Shown here: positions 55,960-64,000 of the stretch, piece after piece | Layout: every line of letters starts with the position of its first letter | How positions within the stretch are numbered: the stretch's first letter is position 1 | Assembly: GCA_947471745.1 (NCBI GenBank) | Contig: CANJKZ010000922.1 | Coordinates: forward strand, 3,471,001-3,535,000 | Length of the DNA: 64,000 nt | Direction of reading: 5' to 3' | Origin: Closterium sp. Naga37s-1 | Taxonomy: Eukaryota; Streptophyta; Zygnematophyceae; Desmidiales; Closteriaceae | Position numbers and translations under genes: made by a program | Notes under the pieces: generated by a model | Told to the model about the DNA's origin: nothing | The model's database searches: none | What the model saw: only the letters and a program-made list of their open reading frames with translations

Positions 55960-56690
55960 GTAGGGAGAAGGAGCAGGGAGAGGGGAGGCCAGCTGTAACT
56001 GTGACTCGGACTGGACAGGCGGTGGACACTCTAAGGAAGGAGCAGGACTAGAAGAAGGCGGAAGACCAAGAACCTGCTCAAGGAGCGGAACGAAGTACGG
56101 CCGCGTCCGCGCAGCACCTCCAGAACCAGCAGGCACAACACCAGCACCCCCAGCGTCAGCTCCAACTCCAGCAGCACCACCAGCTCCAGTACCTCCAGCA
56201 GCTCCAGCTCTAGCAGGACCACCGGCAGACACAGCAGCTCCGGCTCCAGTACCTCCAGTAGCACCCACTCCAGCAGCACCGCCAGCTCCAGCTCCACCAG
56301 GCCCAGCAGCTCCAGTACCTTAAGTACGAGCACCTCCGGGACCGGTGGCTCCAGCACCCCCAGCAGAAGAAGAACCTCCAGCACCGGCTCCAGCAGCACC
56401 TCCAGCTCCAGTACCTCCAGCAGCAGCAGAACCTCCAGCACCGGCAGCACCTCCAGCTCCAGCAGCACGCACCGGCAGGCTCCGCACCCCCACTCTCAGC
56501 AACCCCAGGCTCAGCACCCCTAGTCTCCGCACGCTCAGGCTCAGCACCCCCAGAAGCAGCACCCCCAGGCTCCGCACGCTCAGGTTCAGCACCCCCAGAC
56601 CCAGCACCCCCAGGCTCCGCACGCTAAGGCTCAGCACCCCCAGAAGCACCAGAGTCAACAGCTACCTCGACAAGCTCGACTGCATCTACC
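55960..56690 (-). other. Gly/Ala-rich linker of A6
   Basis: On the minus strand, GGTGCTGGAGCT-like repeats encode a Gly/Ala tract, then a Pro/Ser-rich part, between integrase and RT as in A3. Confidence 0.7.
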
Positions 56691-56829
56691 TAGGACACAC
56701 CTGAGGGGGCAGGACCCTGAGGGGGGAGGGGGTCTACCGGGGGGGGACCGGGCGCGAGGAAGAGCGGCGGGGGGGGGAGGAAAGGCAGTGCGGTAGGGGA
56801 AGAGATGGTAGTATGGAACCGACTCGTCA

Positions 56830-58350
56830 AACGTGACGTCCTGGGAGGACAGAACACGACGCGAGGTGGGGTGGTAAAACTGCCAACCAGGCGCGTCAGG
56901 GGGAAAGCCGAGGAAGACGCAAGGAACAGCACGGGAGGACAGCTTGTCCGCAGACAAGTCTCGGACGAAAGCTCGAGATCCCCAGACACGGAACGCAGAC
57001 GCATCACCAACCTTCCCCGTCCACCGCAGAGTAGGGGAGGTCTCCGGCAGGGAGACCCGGGGCTGAAGGTTGATCTGATGCGCCGCGTACTGAACCGCGA
57101 ACGGCCACAGAAAATGGGGAGCAGCCGCATGGATCATGGACGTACGAGCGACATCCATGACCATGCCAATGCGGCGCTCAGCAATCCCATTTTGCTGTGG
57201 AGAGGCCGGAAGCGTGAACGTCTGGCGGATGCCCTCCGCACGACAGAAGGCTCGCAGAAGGTCGGAGGAAAACTCTCCACCTCTGTCGGAGTGCAGACGC
57301 AGAACAGGAAAGTCCGAGCCGAAACGCTCTCTGAGCTGGAGACGAGCAACGCGGATCCAGTCGATCAACACCTCAGTGACCTCACCCTTGCTGCGCAAGG
57401 GGAAGACTGTGGTGTAACGCGAGTAGTCGTCAACCACCAGCAGGAAGTAACGCTCGTGACCCTGTCCACGGACGCGGGCTGGGCCCCACACGTCCATGTG
57501 GAGAGTCTGCAACGGAGCCTCTGTCGGGGGAAACTCGGAGGAGTGAGGAGCGGCGCGCTGCCGCCCCTCAACGCAGGGAACGCAGGTAGGGGCAGGCCCC
57601 GGGGGAAGGGGAGGGAGGGACCGGGGGAGAGCAGAGACAAGGACACGGGAGGCCATGCCTCGGAGACGAGGCAAGGAGGGGTGACCAAGGCGGTGGTGCC
57701 AGAGGAGGGTCTGGTGGGACAGGAGGCGACACGAGCAGGGGGCAGACTCAGGACCTGACCGAGACGCTGCAGCAAACACCTGACTCCACTCAGCCACCTG
57801 ACCAGACGCAGCAACCGGGGGAGACTCTGTGGTCAGTGTGTACAGGCTCGACCCCGGTCGACGTGTAAACGTGGCCAAGTGGCGGCCCGTCTGAGCACAC
57901 GTGCAGTGGGTCACTCGCTGACTCGCAGGAGTGAACTGGTCAACCCCGGCATCCTGAAGGTCAGCGCCACTCACCAAGTTCGTAGAGAACGAGGGGAGGT
58001 AGAGACCAGACAGGGAGCCGGACGGGGCCGCCGGACACGGGAGGACAGTGGGGTAGCGAGCAAGAACAGGACCCCCAGAGGGGTCTGCCAGGGAGACCGC
58101 AACCGGCCGACTGACCGGCGTAAGGGTGGTGCGGTCTCGAAAGAAGGAGCGGGAAGCACCCGAGTCGAGGGTGAAGGTGTGCAAGACCTGAGCTGACGCG
58201 GTACCTGACAGAGCAGACTCACCAGCACCTAGAGCAGCAGACTCACTAGCACCTGGAGCAGCAGACTCACGAGCACCTAGAGCAGCAGCCTCAATGCCCG
58301 GGTCAGGCGGAACACACACGTAACAGTCACCCTCAGCACTAATAGACACA
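56830..58350 (-). CDS. A6 protease and integrase region
   Basis: On the minus strand: LDSGASRSFFRD near 58165, HHRLGHPSLPRL near 57695, CVPC near 57575, DVWGP near 57500, LHSDRGGEF near 57295 and QQNGIAERR near 57195. In A6, gag, protease and integrase read as one open polyprotein of nearly 1000 residues, the longest coding stretch of the lineage in the window. Confidence 0.85.
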
Positions 58351-58439
58351 GCATACATGGCAGCAAGAATAGCATCAAAGTCAAGATCAAAGATAGCTAC
58401 ACCCGACTTGAGCAGATCACCCCAGCGAGGGATCTCAGT

Positions 58440-59642
58440 GGCGTCAGGGAACTGGGTACGCCAGGCGTCAGTCAGGCGACCGAAGCAGCGCTGGGTGGCG
58501 TGCAGGCCGCCACACTGCTCTCCAGTGCGGTCGCCGGTGCGCAGGACGTAGGTACAGGGACCAGCACCCCCAGACCCCTGACGCCCTGCGTACCACTCAC
58601 GAAGCTGCTGTGGCGACGGGGTCTCACGAGAGCGCGACTGGTGCTGGGGTCCCCGCTGCCCAGCTCCGCCTCGACCAGCTCCACCTCCGCCGCCGCCGCC
58701 TCCGCCGCCTCCACCCCAACCGCCACCGCCACCGCCGCCTCCACCTCCACCGCTGCCACCGAAGCCCCCACCTCTGCCTCCACCCCCACCCCCACCCTCT
58801 CCTCCGCCTCCACCGCCACTACCTCCTCCCCCGCCACCTCCTCCAGCGCCCTTGCCCCGCTTGCCCTTGCCGTTGCGGCGCCTCTCGCAAGGAGCAGACG
58901 CAGCGCTGACCGACTCGGTGCCAACAAGGTCGACAGCAGCAGAAGAGGCAACGGAGGCCAAAAGAGGAACGGGGGAGCACCCCTCAAAGAAAGGGGTACG
59001 GGGGTCACCACGAGAGGCTCCTACAGCGGTAATACTAGTCTCTGCTGCAAGGAGGCGCTCCTCGAGGAGGTCAACGGTGAGTGTGGTAGGGCAAAGAGAG
59101 AGGAAGTGGTCCCTGACCGAGCGAAGGGTGTCAGGGAGTGGGGTGACTAGGTAGTAGAGGGTGATGTACATGGGAGGGGGGTTCTTAGCGCAGAACTCAG
59201 CAGGAAGCGCAGCGCGGTAGTGGGTGTCACTAGTGTGGAGGTGCGTAATGAGGTCAGTAACTGTGGCAAAAGCGGCGAGGTCAGGGAACAGGTACGGTAG
59301 CATGAGGCGACTAAGCGCAGCAGTGGGAGGGGAAGAGTAGCGTGCAACAACAGCGTCGTACAGAGTCTTAGCACTCTTGTACTGACTAAAGTGCGCGTGC
59401 TCAGTAGACGGTAGGTGACTACGCACAGCAAGGCGGGCAGCAGCATCACGCGTGAGCCACTGCGAGCGAACAGCACTGTAAGCATCAGCAGCAGGGGCAG
59501 TAGAGGCGCCAGACGTGAGATCGAACAGTGAGAGACCATCCTTGCTATCGCACTGTAGGAAAAGCTGCAGATCATCTAGCCAGACATCGAAGTCAACCGC
59601 TCGACCCTCAGCATCAAAGGTAAGAACACTGGGACTAGCCAT
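58440..59642 (-). CDS. A6 gag
   Basis: It starts MASPSVLTFDAEGRAVDF at 59642 on the minus strand. It has the capsid region as in A3, a Gly-rich tract near 58855-58680 and the C-X13-C-X3-H-X4-C motif near 58560-58490. It is open into protease and integrase. Confidence 0.85.
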
Positions 59643-59769
59643 GACAGGAGCAGCAGCAGCAGTGCAACTCGGCTAAGCGACGCGGCTAGGCAGGGCAGCG
59701 CGGCTCGGCAGGGCGGCTCGGCAGGGCGGCGCGGCTCGGCAGCGCGGCTCGGCGCGGCAATGCTCTTAC

Positions 59770-60430
59770 CAGGGGTGAGGCAGGGGCAGGGTCGGGGGAG
59801 GGCCGGGGCAGGGCTGCGACAGGGCCGGGGCAGGGCTGCGATTGGGCCGAGCCGAGGCCGCGACAGGTCCGGGACAGAGCCGCTACAGGGTCGGGGCAGG
59901 GTCGGGGCAGGGCCGGTGCAGGTCCGGGACAGGGCCGTTACGGGGCCGGGGCGGGGCCAGGGCAGAGCCGTGACAGGGCCGAGGCCGGGGCAGGTCCGGG
60001 ACAGGGGCCGCGACGGGGCCGGGGCAGGGTCGGGGCAGGTCCGGGACAGGGCCGGGGCAGGTCCGTGACAGGGCCGGGGCAGGGCCGCGGCAGGGCCGAG
60101 GTAGGGCCGCGACAGGGCCGGGGAAGGTCCGGGGCAGGGCCAGGGCAGGTCCGGGACAGGGCCGCGACAGGGCGCGACAGGGCCGCGACAGGGCCGCGAC
60201 AGGGCCGCGACAGGGCCGCGACAGGGCGGTGAGGCAGGGCCGGGGCAGCGCCGCGACAGGGCCGCGACAGGGCGGCGTCTGGCGACGGGGCAGGGCCGGG
60301 GCGGGGTCGCGACGGGGTCGCGATGGGGTCGCGACGGGGTCGCAACAGGCGACGAGGGGGCCGCGTAGGGGCCGGGTAGGGGGGGGTCGCGACGGGGTTG
60401 CGCTAGGCGACGAAGGGGCCACGTAGGGGC
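59770..60430 (-). repeat. GC-rich leader repeats of A6
   Basis: On plus the units read GGGCCGGGGCAGGG, GTCCGGGACAGG, CGACAGGGCCG (11 bp, several in a row near 60163-60230) and GGGTCGCGAC near 60300-60345. They differ from the leaders of A2, A3 and A5. Confidence 0.8.
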
Positions 60431-60540
60431 CGCGAAAAAGTTTAGGGCAGGGCGCGAAACGCGCTTCGGGCAGCTAGAAAAAAAAATTAGGGTGGGCCCT
60501 TAGGAAGGAACGGTCCCATTAGGGAACCCGCTCTATACCA

Positions 60541-60664
60541 TGTGAAAGAATAGGAATGAATGACTAGGAAATGAGTTGGGTACAAATAGGAAACCCTAAC
60601 AAACTGTACCCCATAGTGTCTACCCCACTACAGCCTAAACAGGCTATGTGATTAATGTTTGACA
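60541..60664 (-). repeat. 5' LTR of A6 (124 bp)
   Basis: TGTGAAAGAATAGG...GTTTGACA on plus. ACTTG follows, then the A5 RT sequence resumes. Confidence 0.95.
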
Positions 60665-60669
60665 ACTTG

Positions 60670-61208
60670 TACAGTACGTCGGGCATGGGGCTCGTGCTTG
60701 GAGGACGGGCTCGAGTTGTCCTCACTGGTCACGCAGACGCTTCCTGGGTTGACGACTTGGCTACGCAGCGGTCGTCACAAGGTTACACTTTCAGTCTTGG
60801 CTCCGAATCTGTCTCTTGGCGGTCTACCCGCTCTTCTTTTGTTCTCAGCTCCAGTTGTGAGGCTGAGATCTACACTGGGGCCATGGCTGCACAGGAGTTA
60901 CGCTGGCTCACCTACCTACTGACCGACTTGGGAGAGGCGCCTCGTTCTCCTCCAGTTCTGTACGTCGACAACAAGGACATGCTTGCCTTGTGTCAGCAGC
61001 ACAGACTGGAGCACAGAACGAAGCACATTGCTCTGCGCTACTTCCTTGCTCGAGAGTTGCAGCAGCGTGGCCAGCTTCGTCTTGCTTACGTGGCCTCTCA
61101 GGCCAACACTGCTGATGTTTTCACCAAGGCACTTCAGCCTTGTGATCATCAGCGTTTCTGTACTGTTCTAGGCCTTGTACCTACTGTGCCTCACTTGCTT
61201 ACTTCTTG
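60670..61208 (+). pseudogene. A5 RT end and RNase H (after the A6 insertion)
   Basis: STSGMGLVLGGRARVV, HADASWVDDL, SSCEAEIYTGAMAAQE, YVDNKDMLALC near 60965 and ANTADVFTKAL near 61110, ending near 61208 with the lineage 3' UTR after it. Confidence 0.85.
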
Positions 61209-61415
61209 ACTCTGCTTGTACTGTACTCTTTACACATATACCTGCCTGCTTACACTTGCTAGGTTGTGTTCACTGTATTGTTTGTTCTCGTTTATATAAC
61301 TCTGCATGTGAACTGGCCTTGTGGCCATTTGCTTGTACTCAGACTGCGTGGTGACTTTGTGATCCACCCTGAGCTTGTTTTGCCTTTCTTGACTGGTCTT
61401 GTGACCTCTTGTTCT

Positions 61416-61438
61416 CCCCCACTTTGCCTATGGGGGTG
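61416..61438 (+). promoter_or_regulatory. PPT hairpin of A5
   Basis: CCCCCA, 9-nt loop, TGGGGG, then TG and the LTR, the same form as in A3. Confidence 0.6.
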
Positions 61439-61569
61439 TGTCAAACTTATATGCTATAGTCTGTTTAGGTTGTAGTGGGGTAGTTCTTATAGGGTACAAC
61501 ACTTTTAGGTTTGCTACTTGTACCCACCTGCTTTCTAGTTCAGTCATTCATTCGTTCCATATTCTAACA
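61439..61569 (+). repeat. 3' LTR of A5 (131 bp)
   Basis: TGTCAAACTTATATGC...ATATTCTAACA. The TSD AAGGG follows. Confidence 0.9.
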
Positions 61570-61574
61570 AAGGG

Positions 61575-61668
61575 TTACAGGCTCGTTGTCCTGGGGGGTT
61601 ATGGGCGCACTGACCCGCTACTTAACAAGCCATTTTATCCCAATGGTCTAGTGGTTGGGATTCTGACA
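61575..61668 (+). repeat. Second TRIM LTR, right part (94 bp)
   Basis: It completes 47047-47090 to 138 bp and ends GGGATTCTGACA. The TSD AAGGC follows at 61669-61673. Confidence 0.9.
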
Positions 61669-61673
61669 AAGGC

Positions 61674-62538
61674 GTCTTCGGATAGTGCTGTGCCGCACTG
61701 AAGGAGTCTGTCGTGTAGACCGCGACAGCGACTGATATATGCCCTTCCCTTTTCGCCGAGTTGCATTTGGACTGTTGTCAATTGCGCCATGAGAAGACTC
61801 TGATTCACTTTGTCGTTTGCTTGATACAAGTTTTTCAGATAGCTGTACGCGAGTTCGGTGGAGTTACTGTACCCGCGATAAGTTTGAATGTTCTGCTGCT
61901 CACTTGTTGAGATGTTTCGCAGGAGAATGGTGTACGCCATCAGTGAATGATATGTATACTGGTGTTTGTCGTACTGTGTCCTGTGAATTGGGTATGGCAG
62001 GGAGCCATCGAAGAAACCGAGGATTTGAGCTCCCTCCATCATCAGCTCGAATTCGAAAGACCAGGTATATAAGTCCTTCCCGATGAATTGTGTTGTCGTT
62101 TGCAGTTTTAGCACGTGTGCGAATTGTGAGTGCAACTGAAGTGCGTCCTTTGTCTTCGTCTCTTGTCCAGGTGGGAGTCGATTTGGCATGAAGTTGACAG
62201 ATCCGTATTGGGGCTCATATGGTGTGAAGGTAGGTTGCTGATTTCCGCGGGCAAAAGAAGAGCCATCAAGGCTCATGGGAGTAACTCCGTTGTTGTTGTC
62301 GCTGTTGTTTGACTGCGCAGGTGCCGCTTGTTGTTGTTGTTCGTAGAACAACATGAAGGAGAAGAATTTCTCTATCATGCTTGGGTCGAAGCCGGTTGCT
62401 TGATTCACAGGCGCTTCAGTGGATTCAACAGCTGGTCTCTGAGTTGAGCCTCCTTCTGTCTATAGTCCAGAGGCTGGAGGTGGAATAGGATTAGTGCCAG
62501 GAGATCCAGTAGACGAGCTCCTTTCCTTCTGTGTTGCC
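61674..62538 (-). pseudogene. B2 gag, N-terminal part
   Basis: On the minus strand it begins near 62538 (MATQKERSSS) and contains MIEKFFSFMLFYEQQQQ, PNRLPPGQETKT, FELMMEGAQILGFFDG and QLGEKGRAYISRCRGLHDRL, then meets the TRIM. It is typical copia gag with no zinc knuckle in this half. It is a fossil with about one break in this half. Confidence 0.8.
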
Positions 62539-62601
62539 ATGTCTTCTGTTGTTTTTGGAAGTGGAGATAGTTGAGCCGTGTCTTTGCTAGCTCTTATACC
62601 A

Positions 62602-63295
62602 TGTTTGGCTGAGAAACAGGCCCTCAGATTGGTTTTGGGCTAGTTTGAAAATTCAGAGTTGGTACATGACTTAACTCTGAAAATCAGAGTTTTTCCTGCA
62701 AAAATACCACTGCACACTAGAAAAAATCGCATTTTTCCTGGTTTTTCTAAAAAAAAAAGGCTGAATTTTCAGAGTTCACTTCGAAAAAAGGCTGAAATAT
62801 CAGAGTTTTTTTAGCCAAATCAGAGAAATTTCTCTGACTTCTGGGGGCCTGCTGAGAAAGCCCTTAGGATCGTTTCAATGACTAAGGCTCAAGATGATGA
62901 TGTATTAGCGGAAGCGTCTTAATGAGACTAGTTGAACCACCTTGCACTGGTATGTGAAAACAAGATAAGTTGATTATAGCATAGAGATACAAGACCTTTA
63001 TATGATTACAGGGAATATGAAAGGTTTTGCTAACTGCAACTGTAACTGCTAATGCGGTTCGATACAGCGACGACTTGCGTAACTGCTCAACGACGAGTCA
63101 GTGATTTTTCCTTGCTGTCGTGCTGTTTTCGTCGAGTCAAAGGTCGCTAACCTTTGACCTTCGCTCCAACTTCTTGCTGTTGTCGCTTTTGTCAATCGCT
63201 TCACTGTAGTTTGGTTGACTCGGTGTTGCTTCGCTGTGAGTTTGCTTCGTTCTTGATATAGTGCTCGACACATCAAAAGCATGAACTTTCCAACA
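62602..63295 (-). repeat. 5' LTR of B2 (694 bp including a MITE)
   Basis: On the minus strand it starts TGTTGGAAAGTTC and ends CCAAACA before PBS TGGTATAAGAGC. Without the 235-bp MITE and its 8-bp TSD it is about 451 bp, near the 439 bp of the B1 LTR, and it aligns with it throughout. Confidence 0.85.
62617..62851. mobile_element. hAT-type MITE, 235 bp, in the B2 LTR
   Basis: The terminal inverted repeats are CAGGCCCTCAGA at the left and CAGGCCCCCAGA read from the right. An 8-bp target duplication CTGAGAAA lies at 62609-62616 and 62852-62859. An 8-bp duplication with ends beginning CAG is the hAT signature. The inside is AT-rich, with repeated CTCTGA and TCAGAG subterminal motifs and no coding capacity. 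The corresponding place in the B1 LTR is empty. Confidence 0.85.
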
Positions 63296-63376
63296 CTACG
63301 TACAGGGAGGACTTATTTGGAAGGTGGGAGAGTGTAAGGAATTAGAATTCCTTATTGTAGTCAGTTGTTAGCGAGG
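63296..63376. other. Spacer, possibly the PPT and LTR start of another element
   Basis: GGAAGGTGGGAGAG is followed by TGTAAGGAATTAGAATTCC, which has the form of a copia PPT plus LTR start. It is cut off by A7 after about 45 bp, so this cannot be confirmed. Confidence 0.3.
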
Positions 63377-63509
63377 TGTGAAAGAATAGACGAAATAATG
63401 AATGAACTAGGAAATGAGATGGGTACAAATAGGAAACACATAAGTGTTGTACCCTCTAAGAGCTACCCCACTACAGCCTAAATAGACCATAGCAGATATA
63501 AGTTTGACA
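63377..63509 (-). repeat. 3' LTR of A7 (133 bp)
   Basis: On plus TGTGAAAGAATAGACG...AGTTTGACA, most like the LTR of A6 at its outer part. Confidence 0.85.
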
Positions 63510-64000
63510 CACCCCCATAGGCAAAGTGGGGGAGAACAAGAGGTCACAAGACCAGTCAAGAAAAGCAAAGCAAGCTCAGGGTGGATCACAAAGTCACCAC
63601 ACAGTCTGAGCACAAGCAAAGGGCCATAAGGCCAGTTCACATGCTGAGTTATATAAAGGAAAGCAAACAGTACAGTGAACACAACCTAGCAAGTGTAAAC
63701 ATGCAGGTATAAGTATATAGAGTATGGTACAAGCAGAGTCAGGAAGTCAACAAGTGAGGCACAGTAGGTACAAGGCCTAGAACAGTACAGAAACGCTGAT
63801 GATCACAAGGCTGAAGTGCCTTGGTGAAAACATCAGCAGTGTTGGCCTGAGAGGCCACGTAAGCAAGACGAAGCTGGCCACGCTGCTGTAACTCTCGAGC
63901 AAGGAAGTAGCGCAGAGCAATGTGCTTCGTTCTGTGCTCCAGTCTGTGCTCTTGACACAAGGCCAGCATGGCCTTGTTGTCGACGTACAGAACTGGAGGA
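63377..64000 (-). mobile_element. Copia element A7, 3' part (RNase H, 3' UTR, LTR)
   Basis: On the minus strand: RNase H end (MLALCQEHRLEHRTKHIALRYF with ANTADVFTKAL, about 63740-64000), the lineage 3' UTR, PPT hairpin, and a 133-bp LTR at 63377-63509. The rest lies beyond the window. Confidence 0.85.

Larger units (their letters stand above)
53695..60664 (-). mobile_element. Near-complete copia element A6 (6970 bp) inside A5
   Basis: On the minus strand, with 124-bp LTRs (5' LTR 60541-60664, 3' LTR 53695-53818) that differ at about 1 position. The TSD ACTTG lies at 53690-53694 and 60665-60669. The PBS TGGTATAGAGC is next to the 5' LTR (60530-60540). Parts from right to left: leader repeats, gag, protease, integrase, linker, RT, RNase H, 3' UTR, PPT hairpin and 3' LTR. 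It looks nearly whole, with about three or four breaks. It is the youngest layer of this nest. Confidence 0.95.
47091..61569 (+). mobile_element. Copia element A5 (about 7.5 kb, split by A6)
   Basis: LTRs of 131 bp (47091-47221 and 61439-61569) differ at about 2 positions. The TSD AAGGG lies at 47086-47090 and 61570-61574, within the TRIM LTR. The order is LTR, PBS, repetitive GC-rich leader, gag, protease, integrase, Gly/Ala linker, RT (interrupted by A6 with TSD ACTTG), RNase H, 3' UTR, PPT and LTR. It is a complete insertion but a fossil, with about six to eight breaks in the coding part. Confidence 0.9.
46840..61668. mobile_element. TRIM-type mini LTR element, 345 bp without its insertion
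   Basis: Two 138-bp LTRs (46840-46977, and 47047-47090 continued at 61575-61668) enclose only 69 bp (46978-47046). The internal part has PBS TGGTATCAAAGC at one end and a G-rich PPT (GCGGGGGG) at the other, and no coding capacity. The target duplication AAGGC flanks the whole. The second LTR is split by A5. LTRs differ at about 5 of 138 positions. Its orientation follows the PBS: 5' to 3' on the plus strand. TRIMs depend on proteins of other elements. It is inserted in B2 gag. Confidence 0.9.
45322..63295 (-). mobile_element. Copia element B2, 5' part, with nested TRIM, A5 and A6
   Basis: B2 lies on the minus strand. Its 5' LTR (62602-63295) is followed by PBS TGGTATAAGAGC (62590-62601), gag from about 62538, and a TRIM insertion with TSD AAGGC (46835-46839 and 61669-61673). 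Gag then resumes, followed by the nucleocapsid, the protease (LDSCCGQHMC near 46240) and the beginning of integrase. B2 stops at 45322 against A4; its RT, RNase H and 3' LTR are not in the window. Lineage B1 and B2 share gag and protease motifs but are well diverged. It is a fossil with a few breaks in the part seen. Confidence 0.85.

Overview
The window is a repeat-dominated stretch of a eukaryotic nuclear genome. I recognise no intact host gene. The PBS motifs (tRNA-iMet type), the mix of Ty1/copia lineages, a TRIM-type mini-element and GC-rich coding sequence point to the green lineage. A streptophyte or other green alga is my best guess, but this is a weak inference.

Layout. (1) 1-17320: a decayed copia element, B1 (+ strand). 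Its gag is split by copies of a second, GC-rich copia lineage called A here: A1 (1-1688), a short derivative A2 (2700-5126) preceded by an unexplained 830-bp block, and a near-complete A3 (5481-12807, TSD GACAG, LTRs identical by eye). (2) 17475-20475: a pogo-like Tc1/mariner DNA transposon with TA target duplication, 24-bp terminal inverted repeats and an apparently intact four-exon transposase gene. (3) 20478-22376: unassigned sequence with a 43-bp tandem repeat and a possible non-LTR retrotransposon fragment. (4) 22381-42016: a second, head-to-tail copy of 2736-22380, a unit of about 19.64 kb that is about 99.9% identical, so A2, A3, most of B1, the pogo element and the unassigned block all occur twice. 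(5) 42017-45321: low-copy debris, a 79-bp repeat, a 17-bp minisatellite of about 19 units, a coiled-coil coding remnant, a tandem array encoding a repeated peptide, an RT fragment of a third copia lineage (C, minus strand) and a 3' fragment of an A element (A4). (6) 45322-63295: a second B element (B2, minus strand) carrying a nest of insertions: a 345-bp TRIM in its gag, element A5 (+) inside the TRIM's second LTR, and element A6 (-) inside A5's RT region. A 235-bp hAT-type MITE sits inside B2's LTR. (7) 63377-64000: the 3' end of another A element (A7, minus).

The insertion order can be read from target-site duplications and LTR divergence: B2, then TRIM (about 5/138 LTR differences), then A5 (about 2/131), then A6 (about 1/124). 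The 19.6-kb duplication came after A3, because both copies carry the same A3 with the same TSD, unless it is an assembly artefact. The only gene that looks functional is the pogo-like transposase, present in both copies. All LTR elements are described as fossils.
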